Shown here: positions 42,093 to 54,211 of the stretch, piece after piece
Position numbering within the stretch: position 1 is the first letter of the stretch
How the letters are laid out: the number at the start of each line of letters is the position of its first letter
Assembly (NCBI RefSeq): GCF_964340395.1
Contig: NC_135569.1
Span: 10,293,540 to 10,357,539 of the forward strand
Reading direction: 5' to 3'
Origin: Glandiceps talaboti
Lineage: Eukaryota > Hemichordata > Enteropneusta > Spengelidae
Length of the DNA: 64,000 bases
The notes under the pieces: generated by a model
Told to the model about the DNA's origin: nothing
The model's input: only the letters and a program-made list of their open reading frames with translations
The model's database searches: none
Translations under genes and position numbers: made by a program

Positions 42093-42355
42093 CACTGTCC
42101 AAAAAGTATATTTTACCTGGGTCTGGCTATCCCATAATGTAAATAGCGTAATCGATTTCATAATAACTGTTAGTTATAAGACGGCTCTGAGCCGCTTTGT
42201 GGATTTAATAAGACACTTTGGGACGAACTGCCAAAAAAGTATATTTTACTTGGGCCTTGATAGTACATAATGTAAATAGCGCAATCCATTTCATAATAAG
42301 ACGGCTCTGTGCCGCTTAATGGATTTAATAATACACTTTTGGAACAAACTGCTAT
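42093..42355. repeat. Tandem duplication of a unit of about 130 bp
   Basis: Unit from ccaaaaagtatattttac to gaacaaactg. Includes cataatgtaaatagcg and aagacggctctg-gccgctt, a short inverted repeat. The copies differ by an 11-bp insertion and several substitutions. Confidence 0.85.
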
Positions 42356-42384
42356 CATACCATGCACAAGCCAAGTTGAACAAA

Positions 42385-42650
42385 ATATGGAATATATACT
42401 CTGGTCGTTCTACATCACTACAACGCGTGTCTACGTATACACGTCACGACAACGCGTGTCTACGTCATTGGTTCTACTGTGTTAGAATATGAGTCAAAAC
42501 GTTCAAAATTGCCATTACTTTCCCCGATTTTTTCTTCATATTACTGGCGCTGGTACAATTATATTATTACCCAATATTTTTCTACATTCAGCCGGACGTG
42601 ATCTAACGGTTGTCACTACTTGTGAAATATCGGTTATAAAGTTAAAGTAA
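42385..42650. repeat. Family-G dispersed repeat, reverse copy
   Basis: atggaatatatactctggtc, acgcgtgtctacgtcattgg, gtcaaaacgttcaaaattgc; nearly the same as the copy at 51.75 kb. Confidence 0.65.
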
Positions 42651-42659
42651 AAAACGAAG

Positions 42660-44150
42660 AAACTGCCTCATAGGTATTTTAAGTACATGACGTGCTTAAG
42701 CGCTTGATAGTTACACAATAACGGAAAATACACCCACGTCTAAAGACCTTTTGAAGTAATAAAACAAACAGCTGTCATTACTACATCTCTTCTAGATATA
42801 TTTAAAAGTGCGTTTTTAAATTGCAGATTAAGATTTTTTTTAAAAGTTAAGATAATGACATATACAAGTCAACATTATATAATTGTTTATATAGTTACGG
42901 TAGACACGAAAGGATCATAACCTGTTTGTAAAAAGATCGATATTGATAAATCGAAAAAAAAAGTCGGAATATTGGGCGAAAATTATCACAAAAAATATTC
43001 ACGATAAATGACCACGATTGTCAATGTAATAATATTATGTAAAATACACAAATACAAATTTAACTAACATCAAACAATGAATTATATTAAATCAAATGTG
43101 AAAGACATGACGTCAAATTCAATGTAAAAGACATACTATCAAATTCATGACAAGAAAACAAACAAACAAACTAAAACTAATTTTTTCACAGAAGAGACCT
43201 GTTTGTCAAATTAAAAAAAAGGAAAGAACGTACTAACCAGTGTCTGCTCGGATGTCTTCCTAGCTGGAACGATTCTATTCGAAGTCTGAGTTTGGTGTGC
43301 TCTTGGTAAGCGACAGCGGACAAATGGTCACGTGAGAGTGAATGACGCAAGCCTGCCACAGGCAACCGCTCTAAGTACTATATTATAATCGATTGTGCAT
43401 AAATTATTCACAACACTCTTTACCCTGCAATATTATCATCTTAGTATTAAATGTGGAATCAATCACCTTTACCTTAAAGAAAGTAATCTTAGGTTTATAT
43501 CAAAAATGAAATGTCAACCTTTTAAACTTTCCGAGGCCTCCAGTCAGATACGAATTATATATTTGTAATATCAAATGATACAGCCACAACCCCTCTACTA
43601 TACAAAATATCCCGTGCGTAGGCGATGGTTGAACAGATGCTAATGATTGTCACTATTGAATCTAAAAAAGCCTTCTAAACGTATTCAATAATATCAATCT
43701 TCTGTAATCTTCACACTTTTACACAAATAATGGATGAGTGCAGCCAACGCGATTAATATAATTTGTAAGAGAGCATATGTAATTCTGGAGTCAACCCTCA
43801 AGATACACGCTTTTGTTAACAGTGAAGGCAACTCTAAATACTTACCCATGTGAACAAAATTTTCTGTCTTTTAGTTTGACGATAACCGTTTAATCTCAAC
43901 GACTTATCCAAATAAAAATGTAGTTATCTACAATATGTCAAAAGATCTATTGATGTCGTCATCGAAACACCAATATAAGGCCAAAATTGTATATTTCCGA
44001 TTAACCCGACCGACCCTAGTTTAAGCCGCCGAGCCTAAACACTTCTAGATCCAAAAAACTAACGAGATTTTAATTTGCTTCTATTTCAGTGAAAATTTTC
44101 TTGCCATAGTATCTGTGGTCAAGAATTCTTGTTAAAAATCCCATTTTGGC
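42660..44150. other. Intergenic, no gene seen
   Basis: AT-rich, with a family-A-like terminal fragment at about 43975-44045 (aaggccaaaattgtatatttc...accctagtttaagccgcc). Confidence 0.45.
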
Positions 44151-44160
44151 AACACCAATA

Positions 44161-44405
44161 GGGAACTTGCAAACTCGCCATGTTGAATGTTGCATCATGG
44201 GAAATGTGATAATAAATAGTAATCAATAGGTAGTGTAAACATTACTGTTACACTGTTTGCAACCACAAATAATCAATTCATAGTTACCCTGACCACTGTG
44301 GGATGTTTTTTTTCATCGGTAGCTCCAGATAAGGCATTACGATAACCACATATACTCCCATAATCCTTTGCGTTTGAGCATGCTCAGTCTGGATTGCGAG
44401 TTCCC
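44161..44405. mobile_element. Family-F MITE, complete copy
   Basis: gggaacttgcaaactcgcca to ggattgcgagttccc; terminal inverted repeats extend into the flank as caata...tattg. 245 bp. Confidence 0.82.
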
Positions 44406-44550
44406 TATTGTAAGTTGAATTTATACAGTACGGTCTGCGTATGCCAGTGTTCGTCTACTTCACAAATAAACATGTCTTCCTTTACACCTCAGCAAACTAC
44501 CTCAAGTATAATGACCAACGAGTATCGTGTCTTACAGTTGAAACAATTTC

Positions 44551-44679
<129 letters not shown>

Positions 44680-45149
44680 AATTAAGACGATACAATAAAA
44701 ATAAAATAAAATTTCGACATACCTACTCTAATTTCTGAAGCATGTCCGAAACTATTATTTTTTTAAATTTTTGCCTAATACAACAAAGGAGTGTGATATT
44801 CAATTTTAAAACTGAAAAGTTGGTTCGAGTTCAGTGGAATTTAACTTAACTTAGGTTTGCCGCACGTGACTTGTCACAAAGAAAAGATAAGCTAAATAAA
44901 GCATTGTTGAAGCCAATTTTCTTGATATTACGCTATCCATTGATGCATATATTACAAATAAAGACCAGAAAACGCTTTCGACGTTTATGTACACGGAAAC
45001 TACCGATAATTGAAAGACGGTGTTTGCAGACTATAAGACATCTTTGAGCAGAGCCTGGAACAGCTCTTACTAGTAGCTAGTGATACTGAGGGAGGGGGGG
45101 GGGGGCAAATCAACAAACATTTTGTAGGTCTTGATTACTAAGTTAGGCA

Positions 45150-45826
45150 GTTCTGCTATATGGCCTATGTACAAACCATAACACCAAGTAAAGCGTTTTC
45201 TGTATACACCACAATCATTTATAGCATCCATGTCAAGTTTAACAGTGTACGGTTTCATTTGCTAATACAACCCATAATACCAAAGTAATGCGTTTTCTGT
45301 ATGTACCACAGTCATTTATAGCATCCATATCAAGTGTAAAATCAGTCTGTTTCATTTGCTAATTGGCCACATTAGAAAGGCCACATGCTTGGCTTGTAAA
45401 TAAACCAATTGAAACAGTATACTTTTACACTTGATATGAATTCTATAAATGAGTGTAGCACATAGAGAAAGTGTTTTACTTCAGTGTTACTTGTTGTAAT
45501 ATGAATACTATAAATGAGTGTAGGACATAGAGAAAGTGTTTTACTTCAGTGTTCCTCGTTGTAATATGAATACTATAAACGAGTGTACCACATAGAGAAA
45601 GTGCTTTACTTCAGTGTTACTCGTTGTAATATGAATGCTATAAACGAGTGTACCACATAGAGAAAGTGCTTTACTTCAGTGTTACTCATTGTAATATGAA
45701 TGCTATAAACGAGTGTAGCATATAGAGAAAGTGCTTTATTTCAGTGTTATTCATTGTAATATGAATGCTATAAATTAGTGTAGCACATACAGAAAGTGCT
45801 TACTTCAGTGTTACTCGTTGTAATAC
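45150..45826. mobile_element. Inverted-repeat element with both arms tandemly duplicated (family K)
   Basis: Left side: two direct copies of a unit of about 97 bp (cgttttctgtat-accaca-tcatttatagcatccat). Right side: six direct copies of a 65-bp unit (atgaatactataaatgagtg...cactttct on the other strand) from 45436. The left unit is the reverse complement of the right unit plus its flank. Confidence 0.75.
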
Positions 45827-45829
45827 AAA

Positions 45830-47219
45830 GGGATAACTTGTATTCATTAAATTTGAGATGTCGAAATGATTTTGAACAGCCACATATAATATTGAATATT
45901 TTCCTAACTACCCTTCATTACATTGCTTTCTTTCTTTTTAAAATTGTAATCTTTGCAAATGTTAATAGTTATGCCAGACAACCTAACCAGAAAAACCGAC
46001 TGGCTAGTCAAGTACTTCACAGCGGCTCAGGGGAATAATTACAAACATGTACACACAGTATCGGGAAGGCTGTGTTAGAACTCCATAGCAATGTGGGTAA
46101 AACTTCGGAGTCTGGCGCCTGGTGTTGGCAGAGCATGAGAAGACACAGACTTTAAACTAATGCAATTGCAGAACCTAGCAATGTTAAAAGTCTGCTTATT
46201 TGTCATGTCACGTGACAACGTATGCCGGTTTCTACACTCATAGGGGAATCTGGCTTTTATGACTGACCTTGGTGGATAACATTCTATTTTTAGACGCGAA
46301 ATTGTAAATTTATGAACGACAATCATCTTGTTACTCATACAATTTCCCGCTATGTTTCCGGGCAATCAAAGATTAATCAATCCGAGGAAATGATGACGTC
46401 ATACAAATCCGTGATAAGTTCCGGCCGTTAGTAAAATAAGCATATTGAGATTACAATAATGAAATTATACTAATTGTTAATTTTGAAATGATTTCGTCGC
46501 TGCTAAGATCTTTAGTATTTGTGGCTTATTTTTACTTTGATTATTACATTCTAATTAATTTGAAGGAATAAAGAAAAGATGCTCAATAAATTTTTTTTCA
46601 ATTTCACATCAAACTGATTCCTGTACTGGCCGGAGTATGCCACGGATTTGTATGCTACCAATTCATGCATACCTATAGTTTAGTTAACAAGCTTATTTAA
46701 CCAAATGAATCGATAAAAGACTAGACAGTTAAAATCAAATCTACCTTGTAAGCGTACACTATATACACTTCAAGCAAAAACAATGAAAACAAGCAAATCA
46801 CAGACAAAGAAGAAACCGAGTAAACCAGAAAGCGAAAGTGGACTTGGCATAAATATATGTCAAGGCCAATTCTGTCTATAATAACTAGCTTTTAAATTGT
46901 AATCCCTGACCAACTGGGTGGGTGGTGGTGGGGGTGGGGTAGGGTGCAAATAAGAATGAGAACTATTTTAAAATGATTTTAATGTCGATGCATGCTTTCT
47001 ATAAAAATTGTTTTCTGGCATTTTTAAAACAGTTGACTGCATAGTAGGGATTTCTTAAAGTTTTATGATACGCATAGTAACTTAAGTCATCAGATCGTTT
47101 ACAAATTATATCTGTATACCAGGTTTGAGTTCAGTCAGTGGCAAGTGGTGCCTAAGTATGCTCCAGAAAGTACAATACTGAGTACCTTGAGCATTCACTA
47201 TGCCCAAACACATGTAAAC
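45830..47219. other. Intergenic, no gene seen
   Basis: A 96-codon reverse frame at 46075-46365 has no family resemblance. A G-rich patch lies near 46915-46945. Confidence 0.45.
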
Positions 47220-47490
47220 TCGGCTTGCAATTGTGCCCAATTACTAAAAAACATTAATTATGCAAATTACTTATTAATATTCATTTGATGTTTACCAAAC
47301 TTTAATCAGTCCTAAGTGTGTTTAGCATATGGAAGATGTGTAGCAAGTTTCATTAGAATCGGTACAGTAGTTTTTGAGATATTGTATCCACAGACAGACA
47401 GACACGAACACATACACAGGCACTCAGTCACACACGCAGACAGGCAGACAAAAACATAACATAACCTCTCCTTACGGGACGTAAAAATCA
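47220..47490. repeat. Dispersed repeat with CAGA-rich 3' part
   Basis: aacattaattatgcaaatta, ttaatattcatttgatgttt, agtagtttttgagatattgt, then cagacagacagacacgaaca. Same family as 29680-29850. The layout (conserved block, gagatat, then CAGA repeats) is SINE-like but no Pol III boxes are visible. Confidence 0.55.
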
Positions 47491-47682
47491 CAAAAGGTGT
47501 AACAGTACGCTTTGCTCCCCTTTTTTTTTGGGGGGGGGGGCGAGCGAACATTTCAAAATTATACTTTTGCAAAGATTGTTAATTTTCAAGAAATGAACTG
47601 ACTATCGAAACGCCAAAGATCATTGCTATGGCAACAGTGAAGGTTTGAGCGGATACTTTAAATCACGAATTGCCTCATTTTC

Positions 47683-49285
47683 CACATGAATCAGAATCAG
47701 AATCAGAATCAGAATCGGAATCAGAATTTCATGCCACCAGGGGAAATTAAAACGACAATTCTTGCAGGTAAAACAAAAACAAAAGCAATACAAAAGATAG
47801 TTTTACGTATCATACACAGGTATACTAAAAACAACAGCACAGTACTAAAAAGAACGACAATGGTTGCTGTTAAGAACTGAGATAGCGGATGGGACGAAAG
47901 ACGATTGGTTTTAGCTACTGGAGCATGGTATCTACCACTCCTTGAATTACGACGGTATAGTGCATAAAGTGGATGGGAAAGGTCTTTCAGAACACTATGA
48001 GCCTTCGACGTTATGCGTTTGTTATAGATAGAATCTATACTTCATCACTTTGTTTACCTATAATTTGGCTACCCTTTTTGATAATCTTGTTTAGTCTTCC
48101 CATCTCATTACGGGACAGGTTACCTCCCCAACAAACAATACCAAAGGTGAGAGCACTGCAAACAACTGCATTAAAAACACCTAAATTATTGTGACTAACA
48201 CCAAATGACCTTATTAGTTTCCTTAGGCAGTACAGACGAGTGTTTATAGCTTTCTTAAATAATGAAGTTGGTATCCTCAACCCATTTTTAGTTTACTACC
48301 AAGCTTGGTGCCCAGGCATTTATATTCGTTCACTCTGTCTACTATAATTGAGTCTTTGATATGGACAGGTGCTGGGTCACACTGAACTTCCCTAAAATCA
48401 ATACAGAACTCTTTGGTCTTTAAGACATAAAGATACAGATAATTATCATCACACAAGTCAGTAAATCTCTAAATCTCATCTAAATAAATCGAATCATCAT
48501 CATTGCTGATCTTCCCAACCATTGCTTTAGCATCTGCAAATTTGACCAATGGACAAGAGATGTGGGAATTCCGGTAGCTGGCTGTATCTGTATCTGTATC
48601 TGTATAGTTACGGTGTAGGTCCTGGGTAAGGAATAACACACCGGGGGAGAGTATTTAGTCAGAATGGTTTTTGACAGTGACTGCCATTTTAAAGGCGTCA
48701 CAAGATTTAGCGCACACAGTACTATTGTCCAGATGGTTCCAGTCTACTAGTGTTTTTACAAAGAATGACTGTTTGTATTGAGCAGTTTTACAATTGTCAA
48801 TTTCAAAGCACTTTGAGTTGTTAGTAACTCTTTGTTCAACAATGTTAGCTGAGATACAGTCGGCAAATTTCCTAGCTTTTATAGATCTTTTGGGTCTTAT
48901 GGGTTTAAGATAGTCCGCTGGTTGAATTGCTGGTACTAGGCCCTCAACCACCCTGTATAGAAAAATTAGCCTGTTTGCTGTGCGTCTATCCTGGAGTGAT
49001 GTAAGTTCGAGGCTTTTTACCATTTTGGTGACACACCCTTCGTCCCTACTCCTGTAGTTCCCTGGCTGTATAAAGTGTGGAAAGGAAGGGTGCTAAAACA
49101 GTGCCCTGGGGCGCACCTGTATTAGTATACTCTACGGCAGATTTGTTACAATGTAAAGACATAATCTGTGGCCTAATAGTAAGATAATTAAAAATCTAAT
49201 GTACAGTTGAAGGTGACAAGTTCATCGCTAAAAGTTTCTGAACAGTAAGATGTGGCTGTATTGTGTTAAAAACACTTAACACCTT
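47683..49285 (-). pseudogene. Degenerate LINE (L2/CR1-like) reverse transcriptase, host of a nested LINE
   Basis: Minus-strand order matches a non-LTR reverse transcriptase: FNTIQPHLTVQKLLAMNLSP (about 49280-49220), TNTGAPQGTVLAPFLSTLYT (about 49130-49075), then after a 0.47-kb insertion CPLVKFADAKAMVGKIS (about 48550-48500), DDNYLYL..KTKEFCIDFRE, VDRVNEYKCLGTKL, TFGIVCWGGNLS (about 48120), and LSHPLYALYRRNSRSGR (about 47975-47925). The catalytic YADD is changed to FADA. At least one stop (after YLDEI) and two frame changes break the frame. The 3' end is a hexamer tail, (GATTCT)n on the minus strand at about 47683-47727. A 5'-truncated, dead insertion. Confidence 0.85.
48588..49061 (-). mobile_element. 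Nested 5'-truncated LINE (CR1-like) inside the older LINE
   Basis: Minus strand 49061 to 48655 is one uninterrupted frame that starts mid-protein at the junction (NYRSRDEGCVTKMV) and runs through SLQDRRTANRLIFLYRVVEG to YKQSFFVKTLVDWNHLDNST and a stop; this is the C-terminal region of a LINE pol protein. A 3' UTR of about 50 bp and an (ATACAG)n tail follow at 48583-48606. A 10-bp direct repeat, ctggctgtat, flanks it at 48578-48587 and 49062-49071, overlapping the tail. Confidence 0.85.
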
Positions 49286-49944
49286 TAGCACTCATGTTAG
49301 ACATTTATCATTTTGTTGGACCTATCTTTTCTCATGATTGCTACCCCTTATAACATATCTCTGATGTCATTTGATTCTCTCCTCCTTTGTATGGACATCA
49401 CCTTTCTTTCTCAATTGTTTCCTTTACTTCCTGCACATTCAAATATCAGTGAGGTAGTTCTGAAATTTGATCTCAGAGCCTCAAGCGAGGACATGTTCTG
49501 CACGGATACTTTTTATTTGTTTCCCGTGTATTCACCTTTAGAAAACACTGTTCAGTAGTTCCATGGGTTTAATTCAGTCCACACAAATACAAAACCTCAG
49601 TCTTATTTAAAAATATGCTTTCTAACACGCCTCAATATTCACACGCCTTTCTGTTATTCTTTTGACATGAACATCCGGGATAGTTAAAGGTCAAGTGAAG
49701 AGTACATTACAAACCGGTAATAAACGAGAAAAAATACTCCATCATCAAAATGGGAATGTTAAGATTTGCTCTCATATGTTGGCAATGTACCAGATGCAAA
49801 GCAAGCATGATTCCAAAGCGCAATATATATTCAATAATTTATCAATCATAAACATATTCACTCGGTAGTGGAAATATTACAACATTCCCCACAAATGGAA
49901 TTGGAGGATTTTGGCGGGTGTAACGAGCATGTCTTGAAGGCAAT
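49286..49944. other. Intergenic, no gene seen
   Basis: No further LINE sequence recognised upstream of 49285 on the minus strand; an 81-codon plus-strand frame at 49313-49558 is not supported. Confidence 0.45.
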
Positions 49945-50177
<233 letters not shown>

Positions 50178-50537
50178 AGTAAGCGAGACAGAGAGAGACA
50201 CAGACAGACAGACAGACAGTCAGATTGACTTACTTAATCCTAGGAATTAAGAACTCACAAATCGTGACCCGGATTTTCACGCTTTTGTGACATCCTAATT
50301 CCTTGGATTACGTCTATACTGATCAGCTACTAATATTATAGTGCACACCTTTCCCCAGTAAGACCCCTTTATCTAAATCTAGCCACCATCAAATATTCAT
50401 CCGTAAAATTTATCTCGAGAATTTCTCCCCAGGAATTATGTTTGGTTATTGCCATATATGTATATATGATACCAACATGCTTCGTGTTTTCATCTGATTG
50501 TGAATCTGTGGATCTATTATCTGCATCTGTTTTGTTA

Positions 50538-50923
50538 TTTCGCCAAGTCAAAATGGCCAAAAAAAAAAAACCAAGTAGAAAAACCGCGTGTTTTCATTTT
50601 CATGACATCTTGTTTTGCGCAACTAAAAAGAAAACAAAGCAACTCAGAAACTGTTCATTACATTTAGTTTTCTACAGTGGTTATTTGAAATGACTGGTGA
50701 TTTGTGCATTGAGACGCCCGCAGGAGTAGAATGCAACGTTTGCAGTGAATTTAAGGAGAACTTGCCAACTGATTCACCATATTGCGAAAATCGCGAAGAT
50801 GTTAGAAATAAACTGCCGTTGGTGTTTTATTTTACCTTCCGATTTATCCCCAATTGTGTAAACGAAAGCAAATCTATTGTAGATTCATATAGTGCAGTAT
50901 GTTATCTTCAATTATTATCATAA
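50538..50923 (+). other. Two overlapping small open frames; unrecognised
   Basis: A frame with ATG near 50552 (MAKKKKPSRKTACFHFHD) ends at a TGA at 50691-50693 that overlaps the ATG of a second frame, 50690-50923 (MTGDLCIETPAGVECNVCSE...). The second has a Cys-rich, protein-like start but decays into AT-rich sequence. No splice support or family was recognised, and the reverse strand is also open. Reported only so the interval is not blank. Confidence 0.12.
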
Positions 50924-51094
50924 ACAGAATTACAACTATGTTTGAAGGTCATACCTTACCAGGGACACTTTTAATGATCTACATCGTATCCCAAACAATG
51001 AAATATTATAGGTTTAAACGTCCGATAATAATTGAAAGTTTTGAGATGACGTCACATTGGGATTCTACACCAATCTCATATTCCTCTATGGCGT

Positions 51095-51472
51095 AAAAAG
51101 AAAATTGTGTGGTTCCAATTACATTCAATTTTAGAATAGGTTGGGGAGGTAGATTTTTTATTTTATTTTTAATTTTTTTTTCATATGTGAGTGTCTAGTT
51201 CAGGTAGTTATGTTTTCCGTTGTTTTCCATATGGTCTCTGTGTTATTGATTTCTTCCCATCAGATGTACAGTCATTACAGATTGGAGGAACAGTTTTATA
51301 TTATCTTTTAATAAGTTGATCTACGTTTCCGCATCCACTATTTCATGCGAGACTTCACACTTTTCGCGATCTTATTATTGTTTTCTCGAATATGTAAAAA
51401 AAAGTTTAGGATCGGCGTGAAAAACTAGGCGGGGTCGGGTAACCGGAACTAAACCATTTGTTTATGTCTTAA
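51095..51472 (+). mobile_element. Family-A MITE, copy 5
   Basis: aaattgtgtggttccaatta at the left, gggtcgggtaaccggaacta at the right; internal catcagatgtacagtcatta and gcatccactatttc. Confidence 0.8.
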
Positions 51473-51749
51473 TTTGAAACTTACGTATTGGGTCTTGTAT
51501 TTGAACAAGGCTCACCGTCCGTTATATTAACTTTTTCCACTGAAAGATTATCGCGTTTCAGTTATCACTTTTTGTCATTAAATCGATGTGCAAAGACAAT
51601 TCTGTACAGATCTTTATTTTGTATCGAAAGTCCTGTATATCAATGTCAGATGTGACGCTAAGTTGTTGTATGCAAACCGTTCATAATTCTTTTACTATTT
51701 CATTTGAAAGATGTTGGTTTATGTCTGATTATACCAGGCACGAACCAGG

Positions 51750-52062
51750 TTCAACAACAAATATGGAATATATACTTTGGTCGTTTTACATCACGACAAA
51801 ACGTGTCTACGTCACTGGTTCTGCTGGATACGAAATATGAGTCAAAACGTTCAAAATTGCTATCACTTCCCGCGATTTTTCTTTGATATTACTGACGCTG
51901 GTATAATCATGTTGTTCTCCAAACTTTTTCTTCATTCAGCAGGAAAATACTCGTGACCTAGGGGTTGTCACTACTCGTCTAGCAAAGAGTGGTGACAAAG
52001 CTCCCTGAAGTCACTCGTACTTTCCTTGGCCTATAAGCGAATAAAAATATTGGGGAATAAAA
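51750..52062. repeat. Family-G dispersed repeat, reverse copy
   Basis: Contains atggaatatatactttggtc and the inverted pair tactcgtgacctaggggttg / gtcactcgtactttccttgg. Confidence 0.7.
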
Positions 52063-53224
52063 TCTAAATGTAAAGACCGCTTGTAATGAATTTATCAACA
52101 ACAATAAAAGAAGATAGAGAGATTTTGAGTCATTTTTAACAATACATTGACCTATGATTAATACGTTTATTCATAACTCATTTCATTGTAAAGCTTGACA
52201 TCACTACTGCTATTGTAAGACATTCCTTCTTAACTTGCGTTTAAAATCTTTTACTAGTGTGATCCTAGTTAAAGTACAACCCAATGACAATATTTGCTGA
52301 CGTTTGACTTTATATTTATCCTGTTTGCCACTCGTGATTACAAAAGACAGGATCTACGCAACACGTGAATTGCATCGAATCTGCTTATTATTTCTATATA
52401 GCTATAATTGCATTCGTGCAATGATATTCAAAACGTCTTTTCATCAAACATGCATCACATTTCACTATAATTCGTTTGTATGCTTTCCATTTATCTCCCA
52501 ATAATCAAAAAAAGACACTGCCCTTTGCTATTTCTAAATTGAAAGTTCATAGAGTACATCTTTGTTTGTGTTTGTAATTTCACTATTGACATGACCGTTG
52601 AATATTGATACATTGTATCGATTGATTGTCATTGAAATACCCGTATGTTGAGCTTTACTATTTTACTGCAAATCTATAGGCTACATATTTCATATATTAA
52701 TCAAATTAAAGTATTTGAATAGCTTTATTGACGAGATATAGGAAATGATAAGATATATGACTGTTTAAGACATTCCTTATCATTACCCATGCTTGTTAGG
52801 GTGTCATATTTTTATATATTTTTCACATTTAGTACTAGCGAAAGGTTACAATATAGATATACAAAACACGTATTTCGAATAGTTTGTAATAATTTCTAAA
52901 TCGTGGATTATCAATGAATTATTTTATTCCAATCAATGTCTTTATAATGTGTCAATGAAAATGATTTCGCTCCCTCTAATTAGTAAACTCAATCATCTAG
53001 AAGCACAATATAAATCTACTGCAAACAGAAGACAGAGATAGTTAAATTGTCTGTGGTAGATGACAAAATGAAAAAGTGCAAATACCTGGTAGCGAAAATT
53101 AGATATAGATATCATTTCTAAAGTCGTTTATGAAGACAATGTTTCGGATGTGTTCATTCAAGGGATAAATCCGCTCATATTGTTGTTGTTGTATTAGGTA
53201 TATTATATATAGTTAGGCATATTT
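52063..53224. other. Intergenic, nothing seen
   Basis: AT-rich, no repeat or gene recognised. Confidence 0.5.
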
Positions 53225-53572
53225 AAAAAAATTGTGTGGTTCCGATTACGCTCAATTTTAGAATAGGTGAGGTAGGTAGATTTTTTTTCCATGTGTGAGT
53301 GTCTAGTTCCGGTTTTCCATTGTTTTCCAAATGGTCTCTGCGTTGTTTATTTCTTCTTATCAGATGTACAACCGTTACAGATTGGAAGAACAGTTTTATA
53401 TCGTCTTTTCAAGTTGATGTCAGTTTCCGCATCCACTATTTCTCGTGAGACTTCACAATTTTTGCGTTTTCATTATTTTTTTCTCGAATATGTAAAAACA
53501 GATTTAGGGTCGGCAGTGAAACCTAGGTGGAGTCGGGTAACCGGAACCAAACAATTATTTTTTTAGGTCTTA
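53225..53572 (+). mobile_element. Family-A MITE, copy 6
   Basis: aaaaaaattgtgtggttccg to accggaaccaaacaattatt and ttttaggtctta; about 347 bp, close to full length. Confidence 0.82.
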
Positions 53573-54082
53573 TATTTCGTATTTTTGAATAAAGCCGATA
53601 CACATGGCGTTTTGTTTGTTTGTTTGTTTGTTTGTTTGTTTACGTGTAGATATAATTTGTACATATATGTTATGGTGTACACATCTTTTACAAAACAAAG
53701 TAAAAATCCTGAAATTAATCATTTATTAGAAATTTAATGTGGAGGTAAAATTTATTGAATAAAATGTTTTGATGTTGTACGGATATATCCATCAAGAAGA
53801 TGCTGACTTTGGAATTAACTTTTCATTTTTTGTGCATTACAAAATAAAACACATCATAGTTGGTTACCATACGAGATGTGTTGCTAAGGAACTACATGCA
53901 TATCGAAGAAGGTAGTATATATCCAGCGGAAATTACCAGATCGGAATAAAAGGAGACACTGTAAGTCACTTGTAAATCCGTCGAAGGTTGCAGGCCTCAT
54001 GCTGACTTTAATACGTTTTGTAATCTCCATGGGGTTATTTAGCCATAAAAGTAGAGAAGGGAAAAATGTCCTTCCAGAACTC

Positions 54083-54211
54083 TAGTTCATAGTTACCCTG
54101 ACCATTATGGGGGTTTTCAGTGGCTCCAGATTATGTATTACGATAACCACAGATAATCCCATAGTAATTTGCATCTGAGCATGCTCAGTCTGGCTTGTAA
54201 GTTCCCAATTA
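54083..54211. mobile_element. Family-F MITE, right half
   Basis: catagttaccctgaccatta through ggcttgtaagttccc; the left half is missing. Confidence 0.7.

Noticed and set aside
50369-50560. Reverse 63-codon frame with protein-like composition
   Set aside because: Overlaps plus-strand frames equally open; no family recognised and no splice evidence on either strand.
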